From Oikopleura dioica (taxonomy: Eukaryota > Chordata > Appendicularia > Copelata > Oikopleuridae), in contig OU015569.1 in NCBI GenBank assembly GCA_907165135.1, positions 7,123,501-7,187,500 on the forward strand: a stretch of 64,000 bases of DNA, read 5' to 3'. The notes beneath the pieces were generated by a model, which was not told the DNA's origin, searched no databases, and was given only the letters and a program-made list of their open reading frames with translations. Position numbers and translations under genes: made by a program. Below, in pieces: positions 12,825-26,249 of the stretch (position 1 is the first letter of the stretch; each line of letters starts with the position of its first letter).

Positions 12825-12867
12825 GGTATATAATATACCATCTTCAGTAAATAGTATATGATATACT
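12825..12867. repeat. two adjacent near-palindromes
   Basis: GGTATATAATATACC at about 12825-12839 and AGTATATGATATACT at about 12853-12867 are each near-perfect palindromes broken only at the centre, spaced by 13 bases. They could be a dimeric regulator site or simply a low-complexity TA run. Confidence 0.4.
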
Positions 12868-13038
12868 ACTCGGCACACTCACAAAGCAGGGCCTGGATAT
12901 TAGTGTCAGCTCTTATCCGATCTAATTTGACCTGACTGTAAATGCACTTTGATGGTTCGATCGATATTTCCTCATTTTATCAGCTAATAAGGGGAGAGTC
13001 GTCGCAACCAGGCAAATTAGGGTCAACAACTTTCGTAA

Positions 13039-13221
13039 TTAACGATCAATTTTTTCAAAAATATCTCTTTGCCCGGAAATTCTCAGTTTGAGTCGTGAAC
13101 AACCCCTACTCCAATAATATCTCGAGAAATTTTGCTCAGCAATTTGATTTTCGTTTTCCTTAGTAAAATCAACGAAGAAAGAGCGCTGGAAAAGAGCTCT
13201 GAAAATTCCGCCGCTCATCAT
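13039..13221 (-). CDS. possible small ORF with TATA box
   Basis: A 60-codon minus-strand frame starting MMSGGIFRALFQRSFFVDFT. A TATAAAA element on the same strand ends about 31 bases before the ATG, which would put the transcription start almost at the start codon. I recognise no family; this is weak. Confidence 0.25.
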   Translation of the reverse strand: MMSGGIFRALFQRSFFVDFTKENENQIAEQNFSRYYWSRGCSRLKLRISGQRDIFEKIDR

Positions 13222-13394
13222 ATGAGAGTAATTTTTTCTCTGTCTGTCGGTTTTTATACTTTAATCTTGCTGGACGTAATCGCTCAAATCGGTTGATGCG
13301 CTTCTGCCCTACTCGCTATGCAAGTTGTAATATTTGCGTTTGGTGATCTTGGGTCGATGTGCTCAGCCGGATGAATAATTATTTCGTTTTCAGA

Positions 13395-13551
13395 AAGGCG
13401 CCTCTCTTGTGTGCGTTACGACGGAGCCACTTTTGCGACTTTTGCAGTCCGCCGCAAACAAAACGAGGAATTTACTGCGAATAAATCGACCAGTTGAGCT
13501 AGAGCTGCCTCCCAGAAAAACAAAAACGCCAAAGAAAGAGATCATTTAACG
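13395..13551 (+). CDS. possible terminal exon, unknown
   Basis: After a good acceptor (GTTTTCAG) an open frame of about 50 codons runs to a TAA, with coding-like content (LLRLLQSAANKTRNLLRINR and then PRKTKTPKKE). An AATAAA follows near 13600. No upstream exon could be fixed, so the gene is only partly seen. Confidence 0.3.
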
Positions 13552-13824
13552 AGGAAAGAGAGAGTTATAGTAAAGAAAGAGGAATTATTCGCCGCCAAAT
13601 AAAGAAGAAGAAAACAGAACAGGAATTCATGAAACAATAATGAGCTGCAGGAAAGCGGGCATTCGTGAATAAAGCCAGCGCGACAAAGATGGTGGAACAT
13701 GAGATTCTAGTCAAAGAATACTACGAAGACCAGAAGGAACGTTTATCGAAATAGTGCATACGGGTCAAACTGTATTCAAACAAACGCCGTCTTTTTAGAG
13801 CAGATCACTTTGGAACACAAACAG

Positions 13825-14557
13825 TTAGGACGAAATAAATCATAATTAACGTGCTGGATAAAAATTTATCAAATCGAGTTAATTTTGCTTTTATCGGATT
13901 CAGCGTGTCCGAAAACCTAGGAAAAAATAGTACTTTCTGACTTCCGGCGTGAAATAGCGATAAGCGCGGCACTTCAAAAGTGAAAAGTATGTCTCTTTTG
14001 GAAATAGAATTCTAGCGATGCGTCAATGATATAAAAATTCTAATTTAACAGACTTTTAGATAATTGTCTAATCTAGTTGGGACTTTTTTAAAATCTTTAA
14101 AAAGTTAATGTTTACCCTACTTTTCAAGCGATTATGATCACCCAGTGCGCCCAGCCTCACTTTGCGTCCGCTGAACTCACGCTGGGGAGTCCCGCTTGGG
14201 ACCACGCGGACGTTGATTACTACTCGATTTTCAGATGGTTCATCTTTGAGCGCTCGAAAAGTAGGGTAGACATTAATTTTTTAAAGATTTTAAAAAAGTC
14301 CCAACTAGATTAGACAATTATCTAAAAGTCTGTTAAATTAGAATTTTTATATCATTGACGCATCGCTAGAATTCTATTTCCAAAAGAGACATACTTTTCA
14401 CTTTTGAAGTGCCGCGCTTATCGCTATTTCACGCCGGAAGTCAGAAAGTACTATTTTTTCCTAGGTTTTCGGACACGCTGAATCCGATAAAAGCAAAATT
14501 AACTCGATTTGAAAAATTTTTATCCAGCACGTAAATTACGATTTATTTCGTCCTTAG
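13825..14557. repeat. 733-bp foldback (long inverted repeat) element
   Basis: The left arm (about 13825-14130) and the right arm (about 14251-14557) are near-perfect reverse complements of about 306 bases with only scattered mismatches. They enclose a 120-base, GC-richer loop. The outer ends read TTAGGACGAAATAAATC on the left and GATTTATTTCGTCCTTAG on the right. There is no coding content. It is best read as a non-autonomous foldback or MITE-type DNA element; no clear target-site duplication is visible. The transcript of either strand would form a long hairpin. Confidence 0.85.
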
Positions 14558-15584
14558 CTGGCGTCTTCATATAGGACTCGAACTTCGAAGACTTATTTTG
14601 AAATGTAATCTATCCTCATTTCTGCAGTTTTTCATGCGCCCTGAAATTTATTAAAATTCAAATTTTCCGACAGGGTAAGCCTTATCTAATAACTTACGGA
14701 CAATTAATTAAAAGCAATTAGAGCGATTCTTAATTTAATCGAGAAATTCAATACTAAATAGAAAAAAGCTTACTCTGATTTTGAATAACAATGGATCGGC
14801 CGAGTAATTGGCTTTTAGTAATTTAAAATTGCGTCATTCATCTTTGCACGATTAGTCTAGATTTACTTGTATATAAAGTCTAGCAAATAACTCAACACAA
14901 TAGCTGCCAAGGACATACCCGCAATTGTCTGCCTATTCCAGGATTTGTGAAAAAAGTCGATACTTCTTCACCAGGCGTCAGTTCTACTGTCCCTGTCGAG
15001 TATACCGCAAATATCACGATTTGTGCAGATCAAATACAGATCTTATTTAAAAGTCTGCTAGGACTGCGCTTTTACGTACAGATCATAATTTCACATTGTT
15101 TAAGCAAACAGACAAATATACACCCTCTTGGCCTTTTGCTGCAGCTATTTGCCCAGGACTCGCTCTTTTTATTTACACAATTTGGCAATTTATATTTTTA
15201 TCGAAGATTTTCTCCTGCTGGCATTTCGAAAATTGCTCTCTTTAATTTTACTTGTAAGGGTATTCATGACGACCATAATTTTTCTATTTCTGTTAATTGT
15301 GAACCCAGGATGCCGGGTGATCTACTTTTGAGGTGTCCACGTGGTCATGTCCTATCTTCTGGAAATTTACAAATGCACTTTTCTAAATGATGACCGCTCA
15401 TTTACAACGGGGTAAAATGGAATTAATTTCTTCGCTTTCGTGAGCACTTTGGTGTATGCAGAATTAATTTTTTATTCGAGGGTTTCTGAATAATTTCCGC
15501 TCTTAGATAAGCTAGCTCTTGAGTTCATATATTATGATCTGTGCCTAGAGAGAGAAGTAGACGTTAAATCTACGTTTTTGATAA
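14558..15584. other. intergenic with TATA box and unexplained open frame
   Basis: TATATAAA at 14870-14877 is followed by a long open frame (about 14885-15390, plus) with no early ATG; the frame contains a hydrophobic stretch and a Cys-containing end (NFTCKGIHDD region). No splice model or family supports it. I leave it uncalled. Confidence 0.35.
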
Positions 15585-17214
<1,630 letters not shown>

Positions 17215-17244
<30 letters not shown>

Positions 17245-17538
17245 GTCAAGTATTTTTGAAAACAGTAAACCAGGTTTAGAAACGTAACCGTTAATCATCA
17301 CGAAAATGAAAGTGGCAACAAAGAGGGCAAGGATTGCTGCGTAATCTGCTAAAACCAATTGAGGAACATCCCCAGAAACATCTGCGTCACTCGCATTTAT
17401 ACTCTGACATTGAGAGTTCTTGACTGTCTTCCAATAGCTCCTGAGGGCTTTCTTAAAAACAAACTTTGAGAACTGATACGAACGAAGGTTTTTACCGGTA
17501 TGCACATTTTTACTAAAATACCTTAACTTGCGGTCCAT
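17215..17538 (-). CDS. small single-pass membrane protein
   Basis: A 107-codon single exon on the minus strand. The N-terminal half is basic (MDRKLRYFSKNVHTGKNLR), then there is one clear membrane helix (about residues 68-86, YAAILALFVATFIFVMINGY) and a short basic tail. A TATA element lies 55-62 bases upstream of the ATG. The 3' end overlaps the last exon of the PPP1R16-type gene by about 30 bases in convergent orientation. I recognise no family. Confidence 0.45.
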
Positions 17539-17592
17539 AACTGATAGAGTCTATAATACAGACCAAAGAAAACAATTAAGCTAAGCTCAAAA

Positions 17593-17600
17593 TTTTTATA
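17593..17600 (-). promoter_or_regulatory. TATA box of the small membrane protein
   Basis: TATAAAAA on the minus strand, about 55 bases before the ATG at 17538; spacing fits a short 5' leader. Confidence 0.4.
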
Positions 17601-18006
17601 CGAGTATCATTTTCGAAAATCTGCTGCACTGCCCCTCTCAAACGATCGAGGCCCATCAAATTCTGGTGGAGTATTCAGCACTTTTGTAAAAAAAAACGAA
17701 ACAAAGTATTCTTTTCGCTGACTACAGTTTAGATATTTAAAATTTTTTTTTATTATTTCCATGTTTTTGATTCCAGTTCATTCCTCAACAAAAAGGGGTT
17801 TCAGGTCTCTGATACTTATCTTGTTCTCTTTTATGTCTTCAAATGAACACGGATCTTCCGTTTATTTATTTTATTGGCTCAGTGTTTTTTTATTTGATAT
17901 TTAAACCTGCATTCATGAGATTCACTGAAGAACTTAACTTGCTACTTTCCAAAACTTTTATGAAAATACAGTAAAACAAAAAGAGATAATCATTCCTTAT
18001 TCTTTG

Positions 18007-18499
18007 TCAAAGAGAAATGGCATCCATCAGCTCACGCTTGATTTTCTTGAAGATTATATTCCTAATATCTTTAATTTGAAAAGAACATTAGTAATATTTC
18101 ATAATGTTGATCCTTAGAAATACCTTTCGTGGCGTCTTCTTTACTTTTGACGTAGTCCTTTGAGTATCTCTCAATTGCCGCTTCTTCGTCAATGCCGCGC
18201 ATTTTATTAAGCTAATGAATACTTTGATATTGAAAAGAACGGGGATTGGTACCGTTAACAACTGCTGAAATAGTGCTACTTCTTTCCGTTGCTCTTCTCG
18301 CATTGTCAGTTGCTTACACTTCCAAGGGATACGTCGATTTTTTATTTCCGGAAAACTCTGCTTAGAACCTCTAACAGTAAAGTTGTATCCCTTCCTTTTT
18401 CCCAAATCTGCGACGCATAACTTCGAACTTGCAAGGGTCGATATCAAAGGCGCTGGATAGAACTATCAAAAGGGCGAAAAAAGACAAAAATCTTCTCAT
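18007..18499 (-). CDS. small secreted protein, four exons (110 aa)
   Basis: I do not recognise this family. Four minus-strand exons (18499-18422, 18357-18253, 18211-18124, 18068-18007) join through GT-AG introns in consistent phase to 110 residues. Exon 1 alone encodes a signal peptide (MRRFLSFFALLIVLSSA). The mature part has two Cys (DPCKFE and PWKCKQL, so one disulfide is possible) and is helical and charged (KMRGIDEEAAIERYSKDYVK, then IRNIIFKKIKRELMDAISL). The introns are 64, 41 and 55 bases. A secreted or ER-lumen role is inferred from the signal sequence only. Confidence 0.6.
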
Positions 18500-18713
18500 C
18501 GTCTTGTATCTGTTATTCCTCTTTCCAGACTCTTGCAATATGGTAGATCATCCAGACAGTTGTTCTTATGTTGGTATGCGCCATCAAGTGATCTACTTAA
18601 GATACATAGAGTGGGAAAGATGCATGTACATGTTTAATCAGTTCAATCAGCCAATTAATGCCATACTTCTTATACACATGCAAACTAACAAATAGAATTA
18701 CAGTGGGCACCTA

Positions 18714-20867
18714 ATTACAACCAGAGTTCGAAATCCCGCGTTTGCCCGGGGGAAGATACGGGCACGGGTAAGAAAGTGAAGATTCCCGAGGGCAAAAGCG
18801 GTCACGGGCAAAAAAACGAATTTTCCCGCGGGCCAAGCGGGCACGGGCACAATAAAAAATATTCCCGCGGGCAAATTCGGGCACGGGCAAGATTCCCGCG
18901 AGCTTAAACGGGCACGGGCAGATTCAATGCACCTTACGAAAAAGTGTTTAAACTATTTAAATAGCGTGGAAATAGACACCAAATACTTGAGGGAGTATAT
19001 TGAAAACTAATCTGCATACAGAACTGTTATGACGTGCTTTTTTTAAGGTTAACGAAGTTTTCCAGCCCATTTCCGCCTTATAGAGCCCCGAACATTATAC
19101 CTTTACAAATCAACAGAAAATTTTAAGAACTTTAACGGGTCAAAATTCTAGAAAACTCCACTTCCGGTCGGTTCTAGAGCCGGAAGTTGACGTAATTTAA
19201 GTGTTATGGTGAAGTGTGACCTATCTATCTATCTTTTTCATGAAAATTTTTACAAAAATCACAAAAACTTGTCTTTTTTAAAAATTATTAGTCAGAAATC
19301 ATTTTAAAACAATGCCTAGTGCATAATAATCAGTTTCAGATAGTTTTTGGACGAAATCACCAACTAACAACTTTCAAATTTCAAGTTGGAGACTTAAGGG
19401 GGAGGTCGTCGAGAAAATTTTTTTCGCCTTTTCAAAATTTTGATTATATTTTTGGATTCCTCGATAAAAAAGGAGTATTTTTGGTCTCTAGCATTTTCTC
19501 AATTTGTTAACTTTTTAATGTAAAATTTTCGATTTTAAGTCTCGAACTTGAAATTTCTTGAAAATTATTAGTTGGTGATTTCGTCCAAAAACTATCTGAA
19601 ACTTATTTTTAAGGGGGAGGTCGACGAGAATCGGGATTTCCGTGACCAAAAATGCGGGAAAACCTGATCAGATAGGCCAAATCTGAATTTACTGGCAAAT
19701 AGAAAAGGGTTGAAAAAATTAACCGGCGAGAACTAGAAAAAATTTCGGTCAGAAAAAATCGGTCGAAAATCCCGTCAAAGTAGTGCCATTTTCGCGAAAA
19801 TGCACCAAAAAAGGTCATTTTTTTTACAATTTTCTAAATTTGACCCCTAAATCTCATTTTTATCAAATGATTTTTGGCTAAAAAGATTTGGGAGAATCTA
19901 TAGATTCTAAAAAGTAAGATTCATACGCAAAGTGAAATTACGATCACCCCGGAAAAAATTCTCGTCGACCCCCCCCCTTAAAATCGAAAATTTTACATCA
20001 AGAAGTTAACAAATTGAGAAAAAGCTAGGGACCAAAAATACTCCTTTTTTATCAAGGAATCAAAAAAATGTTATCAAAATTTTCAGAAGGCGAAAAATAT
20101 TCGACGAACTCCCCCTTAATATTATATCAATTATGGTTTTTCCAACGTCAATTCTGGGTCTACATCGTTAATCCTAGCTTCACCGACTTCAATCATGGCA
20201 TCTCTAATGTGACATTAGTAATGTCAGTCCCGAGTTTTTCGACGTCAATCACGATTTCTCCAACGCGAATCCCGTTGACGTTTGAGCCACCAACATTGAT
20301 TTCTGAAAAGCTTGGATCGAAGTTGTTGAAGCCGGGACTGAAGTTGGTGAAGCCGGGATTGACTGTGGAGAAGCCAATACAACAAAGTTATATGATCAAT
20401 CAATTTAATTAATTCACATCGCCGTTTGCCCAAGTCGCCGTTTGCCCAACTTGGGGAAACGGAGACCATTCGGTCGTAGTTTCTAACTAGCTCCTAAAAC
20501 TTGCGATTTAAAAATCCGAATTGATTCAGGGTCGTTTTTATTTTATTTTCTTATTTTGAAAAATAGGCTTGAGATTTAGCAGTAGAAAAATGTTCCCCGG
20601 GCTGCCCTCGGGAATATTTCGTGCGGGAACGCGGGCAAACCGCCCGTGCCCGTTTATGCCCGCGGGAATCTTCTCATTCATGCCCGTGCCCGTATCTGCC
20701 CGCGGGAAAATTTGTTATAGTGCCCGTGCCCGCTTGGCTCGCGGGAAAATTCGTTTTTGTGCCCGTGACCGTTTTTGCCCCCGGGAATCTTAAATATTCT
20801 GCCCGTGCCCGCCCGCCCGCCGCCCCCTTGCCCGGGAGCCGCAAAAATTTCGAACTCTGATTACAAC
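18714..20867. mobile_element. hAT-like non-autonomous DNA transposon with target duplication
   Basis: The element spans 18722-20859 (about 2.14 kb) and is flanked by a perfect 8-bp direct repeat, ATTACAAC (18714-18721 and 20860-20867). Its ends are inverted repeats starting CAGAGTTCGAAAT. An 8-bp duplication and CAG-type ends are hallmarks of the hAT superfamily. Inside each end lies a GC-rich array of CGGGCACGGGCA units, the two arrays in inverted orientation (about 18735-18925 and 20585-20830). The centre holds further inverted repeats (for example 19335-19375 against 19568-19605, and 19440-19530 against 19980-20070). No transposase frame is visible, so it must have moved in trans. The perfect duplication suggests a fairly recent insertion. 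Confidence 0.85.
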
Positions 20868-21027
20868 TGCACTATTATGTTTGCCGTACAAGAGGTAAAA
20901 GAAAGTTGGAGAAATAAGTCAAAATCGCTCGATTTTATCTTCTGCGAGAATCTGTTATCTTTACAAATTTCATTTCTAACAGTAAATATTATTTCATTTT
21001 ATTTACAGCTTTGAGTACAGAATTTTT

Positions 21028-24000
21028 CTATTTCTGTCTTCTATCGTATTGCCACTCGCATACTTCGCCCATGGCTGTCACGAATTTCGATGAAAGCTTG
21101 TTGTATTCCTCTTGTAGTCTCGAGTTGATCAGGTCTTTCAGTTTCACTTGGTACTCGAGCATCAACAGTTTCTGCTCCGCTTCTGGCAGATTCGGGTCGA
21201 TCTTTGGCGGTGGGTAGTCCGCTTCGGCAGCTTTAAAATCATTAAATACATGTTCCTAAGACTCAAATAAACCCGCAATAACTTTTTCTTCAACTTCGCA
21301 TGTTTTTCTGGGCGAGCCAACTGATGGTCTTCTACCTCTCGACTTTGAACGAGCTTAAAATAATAATCATTTCAAGCTTCCACTTTGTAGAGAAAAAATT
21401 TCTAGTAGCCCATGACTTATTAATCACTTTGATAAACTCCTAAAAGAGTACGGTACTCTGAGTACCTCTTCCGATTGTTCCGAACTTCGAGGCCCTCTCC
21501 ATTGCAGATTGTCGATGAACAGGTTCTCCCCCATATGCGGCTCCTCCATATGCGCTTCCCTAAACATTAATGCATAGACATATGCTTTACTTGACAATCG
21601 GGTCATCTGATAGAGAAAAAATCATTACCACAATAGAAGGTCCACGGCGTGAAGCACGTCCTCTACCGTCTCCTTCGTACGCTGAAGAGGCTCCGCTAGA
21701 ACGTGCAACGGCAGCAGCAGCAATTTCTCGAATCTTTTCTTCTTTTTTCGCGGCTTATTCAATTTATTTATTCATTGAATCTATCGATATTAGAAAACCT
21801 TCAAGACTTGCACTTTTAACTTCGAAAATGGGCTCTCCGTTTTCACCCTCAACGAATTCCCTTCCATCTTCGTCGACGAGAATCTGTCTCCCACTGTCAT
21901 CAACAAGTGGTTTGCCGCCTTCACCAAGAAGAATCTCTTTCCCATCGGCTCGTTTCTCCTTCTAAATATTGGCTACATTCTGGTTCCCACTGTGAGCGCA
22001 CCTTGATAACCGGCTCTGGGACTGGCGCGCGACCTTCTTGGTAAAGAGGACTTCTTCCGTCTTTTGTTCCCACTTGAACTGGCTGACCATTTTTATCGAC
22101 GGGTGCGAGAATAGGCTCACCGCTTTCATCAAGAAGGGGTTTTCCGGACTCATCAACAATTTCACCTTTTTCATTCGTTTTTGCAACAACTGGATTGCCT
22201 GACTTATCCAGCACAGGTTTGCCAGACTCATCAACAAGTTGACCTTTTTCATTTGTTTTAGCTGTCTAATCAGAGGATCAAGAAACATAAAAGCATAAAC
22301 GAAATTTTGCCAATAAGAATATTTTATGATATTTATGATTTTGATCCGATCCTTTTGCGGTTTTCTATTTCCTTTTTTCCAATCTTCAAGTTTTTCTTCG
22401 GCGATTCGAGCCTTTTCTTCGTAAATTTTCTGAGACTCGGCCATTGAGTGCATAATTTCATTACATTTTTTCATTTCTTCGGCCCAGAGCATCAGTAAAT
22501 CCTAAGGCATAGGCATTATGACAAATAATTTGCTTTTATGAGCAGGATAAAGTTGTAGTTTGGATAATAAACGCATGCGGGTGCGCAGAGGGAGATTCTA
22601 AGAACTGTTAAGGGGTCAAGTTAGCCAGTGTCTTCAAGATCATTGACCCACGGAATCTACTGACCCTTCTTCTTGCATAAAATGATATGCTCTCTCTCCA
22701 ATTATAACTTACTTTTGGTGAAGGCGATCCTACTTTGACATAGCCTATTCGCAGTCTGTCGTTGCATGATTGACCGTTTTTGTCTTGTATTTGGACCATG
22801 TATGCACCTCCATCACATTCGTAGCAGTCAGTTATCGTCAGCGACCGACTGTGGCCTCTTGAGCTTAATTTGAACTTCTTGCAGTCTGTTCTTAAGATTT
22901 TTATGCGTGAACAAGGAATACAATTTATTAATTATAGGCGTTGTTTAATCTTTTCTTGGATCGGCTTATTCCCAAAAGGAGAGTACCAAAGAACTTGTGC
23001 GTCGTGTGGCTAACCACAAGTTTTCAAAGACAGCAAATTTAGTTTTAGCTAGGTATTTGGTCATATCTTAGCGCGTTTTGTACTGATTATCCACTCAAGG
23101 TGACTTGATAATGCACCTCTTCCATTACTGTAGATAAAACATTGATCTGCGAAGTATTTAGAGTCAGAGTTCAAGCTATAAGTTTGATACTCTGAGCGAG
23201 GAAAATAAATTTGGTCATTAAAGTAAGCGCTAAGCATTTGGTTAAGCAATATCCGCACTTTAAACTGCAGATGTCAGGAAAGACATATTCATGAATTTGT
23301 AAACTTGACTCCACAGAAACGGAAAGTGTGGCTTCTCCTTTAGGTGGCACGATTGGATGATTTATAGTTTCAATGAATCCAAGTGGCTCAGCAGCTTTTG
23401 ACACATTCTGTTTTTTCAATATGCCATTCGGGCCTGCTCCGTTGACCTTCAACTCGCCACTGTACAGCAACGATGAGTTCCTTGAGACGGGGATTTTCAC
23501 GAAATAGAGACCAGCATCAGCGGCAGAAACATTTTCTGTTCAAAGCGGTCAAATAAAGCAGTCAACCAAAAAGTAAAAATCATGCTTTCGACCGAAGCTA
23601 TTGTCAAAGTAAACGTTGATCCATTTTCGGAGCCAGTTTTAACCCTGTCATTTTCGAAGATCTGCTCGTTTGGCCAGGAGACGTCTAAGGAAGATGATTT
23701 ATGCCACTCGACAGAATTCGCAGAAAGATTGTCTTCCAATACGCATTTCAATGTGGCAATTGATCCAGCTGAAGTTGTCACATCGGCGATGCCAAAAGAA
23801 GGAATAGAGAGAGATTGCACTTGAATTTGCACGATTCGGATGGGCTCGAATGAAAAGAACTCATCGTTCTCTGTTTTTGGTTCGCTCGTTTATATTGATT
23901 AATTACGGTCTAGTAGTTTGGATGAACTTGCAACCAAGCCTTTGATAATCGCGAAATAAGCGCCTGCGTTGGCTCTGCTGACATTCTCGAGGTTCACAGA

Positions 24001-25160
24001 AGATAAATCTCCATTCCTGAGGAAAAACACATTATAAAAATTGTCATCGCCTATTGAAGGTCATGTCATGATGACCTCGTGCATTTTTATGGATTGGAAA
24101 AAACAAATATAACACCTTGTAATGGACGCTTCAGAAACAGGTTTATCATCGTGATACCAACAGACCGGAGCTTCTGGTGGAGACACAGTAACATTGATAC
24201 TGAAACTTGCTCCCTCCTCAACCTGTAAAGACACTCTTAGTTTTTTTCCAAATAGAGTTATGGACTCGTAGTGAGAAGCCAGAATAACTCAGTTATACCT
24301 TCATTGATTGACTCGACGACAGTAGCTTTGCTTCTTTCTTGTAGAGGAGACGTGCTAAGGACTATTTAATACGATTATCAAGACCAGTCAAGATCAATTT
24401 ATCCACCTTTGGTTTAGCCTCCGTCTGCACCTCTACTTGATAAGTACCAGCCCGAGAAGGACCAACGTCATTTATCTTTACGCGTGGTTCGTAGGAGTTT
24501 TATATCATTTTTACGGTCGGTTGATTTCCGAGGAGAAACATAAAATTCCGTCATGTTAGAGTTAAGAGTTAATAAAGAGTAATCAGCCTGTAAATTCTTC
24601 AGAATTAGGAAGCAGTAAACACAAGTGTGCGTTCACTTAATTAATGGCGTTAAAAGCGTTGGCTTAGCTTTGTACTAGCAGCACATAAATAACGCTGTTT
24701 ATTGTTCATTTTCGCCACTGATCAGCAAATTAGAACTCTTTAGGAAGGAAATAGGCCTCTTCTGCATGTCAATTAATTTTATTTCCCGCTTTTAAATTGG
24801 CATCGCGACAAACTAAGCCTCCTAATGGCTCCTTCTACTTATGCTCTCCTAATCTCTATGATTCGGACAAAAACGATCAGATCAAACCTCACACCCTTTT
24901 TAGAGGTCATCATCTTCATCCTCACTGAAATAATTTATTTTACTCAAATTAGGAGATTGTGCTCTCCAGAAAAAAAAATGATGAGCCCCTTTCTTAAGAA
25001 AGACTTTTCCGTCATCTCGTGATATTTCTATGTTGGCGTCTTTGCCGGGCTCAATTGGCTCTCCGTTGAAGCACCAAATAACATCTGCATCTTTGGGATC
25101 GACGACTGCTGCGAAAACAGCCTGATGCGTGTCAACACCGATGACGTCGGTCAGTGGCTA
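21028..25160 (-). CDS. multi-Ig-domain protein with GxP repeats and coiled C terminus
   Basis: Many short minus-strand exons. At least five Ig (I-set-like) domains are visible: ADVIWCFNGEPIEPG with SRAGTYQVEV, PEAPVCWYHDDKPVSE with NAGAYFAIIKG, ATLKCVLEDNL with AADAGLYFVKIP, a fourth near 23.2 kb (QCFIYSNGRG) and CYECDGGAYMVQIQDKNG. Next comes a helical exon (22.35-22.5 kb), then a run of short repeats of the type ESGKPVLDKSGNP (21.8-22.26 kb), a Gly/Arg/Ser-rich part and a terminal coiled coil (LEYQVKLKDLINSRLQEEYN) to a stop at 21028. The 5' end is unresolved; an ORF at 25442-25735 with a signal-like start may or may not belong. The Ig set suggests a cytoskeletal or adhesion protein, but I know no family with this layout. 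Confidence 0.6.
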
Positions 25161-26249
25161 AAAGGCATTAATGACAAGTTTTGATGACCGCTTTTGATGA
25201 GATTAATCTTCTTCCAACGGGAATTTCATATCTCAAGCTTTAAAAAGTACAAACGCACGTGTAGAAAGCCCTCCATAATTCTCAGTGCAGCGACAACCCG
25301 GTGGACTGCTGACTGACTGATAAGAGCTTTTCAGCCCTTTGTCGCCTGTGGCTTTTTTCGCGTCGTAAAATTAAGACTCTTAACGTGTCATCAACTCCAT
25401 TTTTCATCCTTTGACTATTCGCTTGTGGCCTTTGGACTTATTTAAACCGAGACCCTTAAAGTGACCTCTTGCCTCTTATTTAAGTACCCCATATAATAAA
25501 ATGGGCCATATTTGTCTACTTGATCCTCATTGTTTCCCACTGGCGCCGACTGTGAAATTTTTAAAAGTACACTTTCAATTTCCAGTTTTTTTCCAGCTCG
25601 GCCAGTGTGCCTAAAAAGACCGGCGCACTTGAGAAGAGGTTGGGTGTCCAAATCAACCCGGCGGCCCAAATAGACCACGAAAGAGGCCAGACTTACAGAC
25701 AATCCTGAGAGAAAATAAACTCCCTTCGAGACCATACGGTATTTCGAGCTCTTATATAGAAAATCGTTCCAGAAACTTACTAAATGAGAAAACTCTCTAA
25801 ATTTCCAAGCCTAAATAAAGATCAGCGACACCAGATCATTTTGAACTTTTCCTGACCTAGGAGCGGACAGTATTTACTCGACTTGAACTTGATAACTCAA
25901 TTAGCGGGTCTATAAGAATATTTAAACCAAGTGAGCTTAGCGAAATATTACAGTAGTCATCTAAAACACCTGCAGAAATGAAACGATCGATTTGCTTCTT
26001 TTTCCGTCTTTTATTGTCGCAGAAAATAATTAAATTTGCTGTCGCTGAAGTAACTGGCTTACAGTTAGGGGTTAATAAATCAACAAACACACAGAGGTTC
26101 GTGTTTTGGGGCTTCTTGCGAATAATTGATGATCTATAAGTTTTAGTTACTAGCTAATTCAGAAAAAAGAGAAGAGAATAATCTAGAAGGAACGTTTATT
26201 TATACAGAAGATGAAGACCTTGTGAGCTAATCGACGAGAAAAACGAACC
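25161..26249. other. 5' region between divergent genes
   Basis: Separates the minus-strand Ig gene from the plus-strand tolloid gene. Minus frames at 25442-25735 (starts MVSKGVYFLSGLSVSLASF, signal-like) and 25857-26090 are possible extra exons, but no splice chain could be fixed. Confidence 0.35.

Noticed and set aside
14947-15390. Frame starting at GTG with a hydrophobic core
   Set aside because: No ATG, no splice evidence, no family; left as unexplained sequence.
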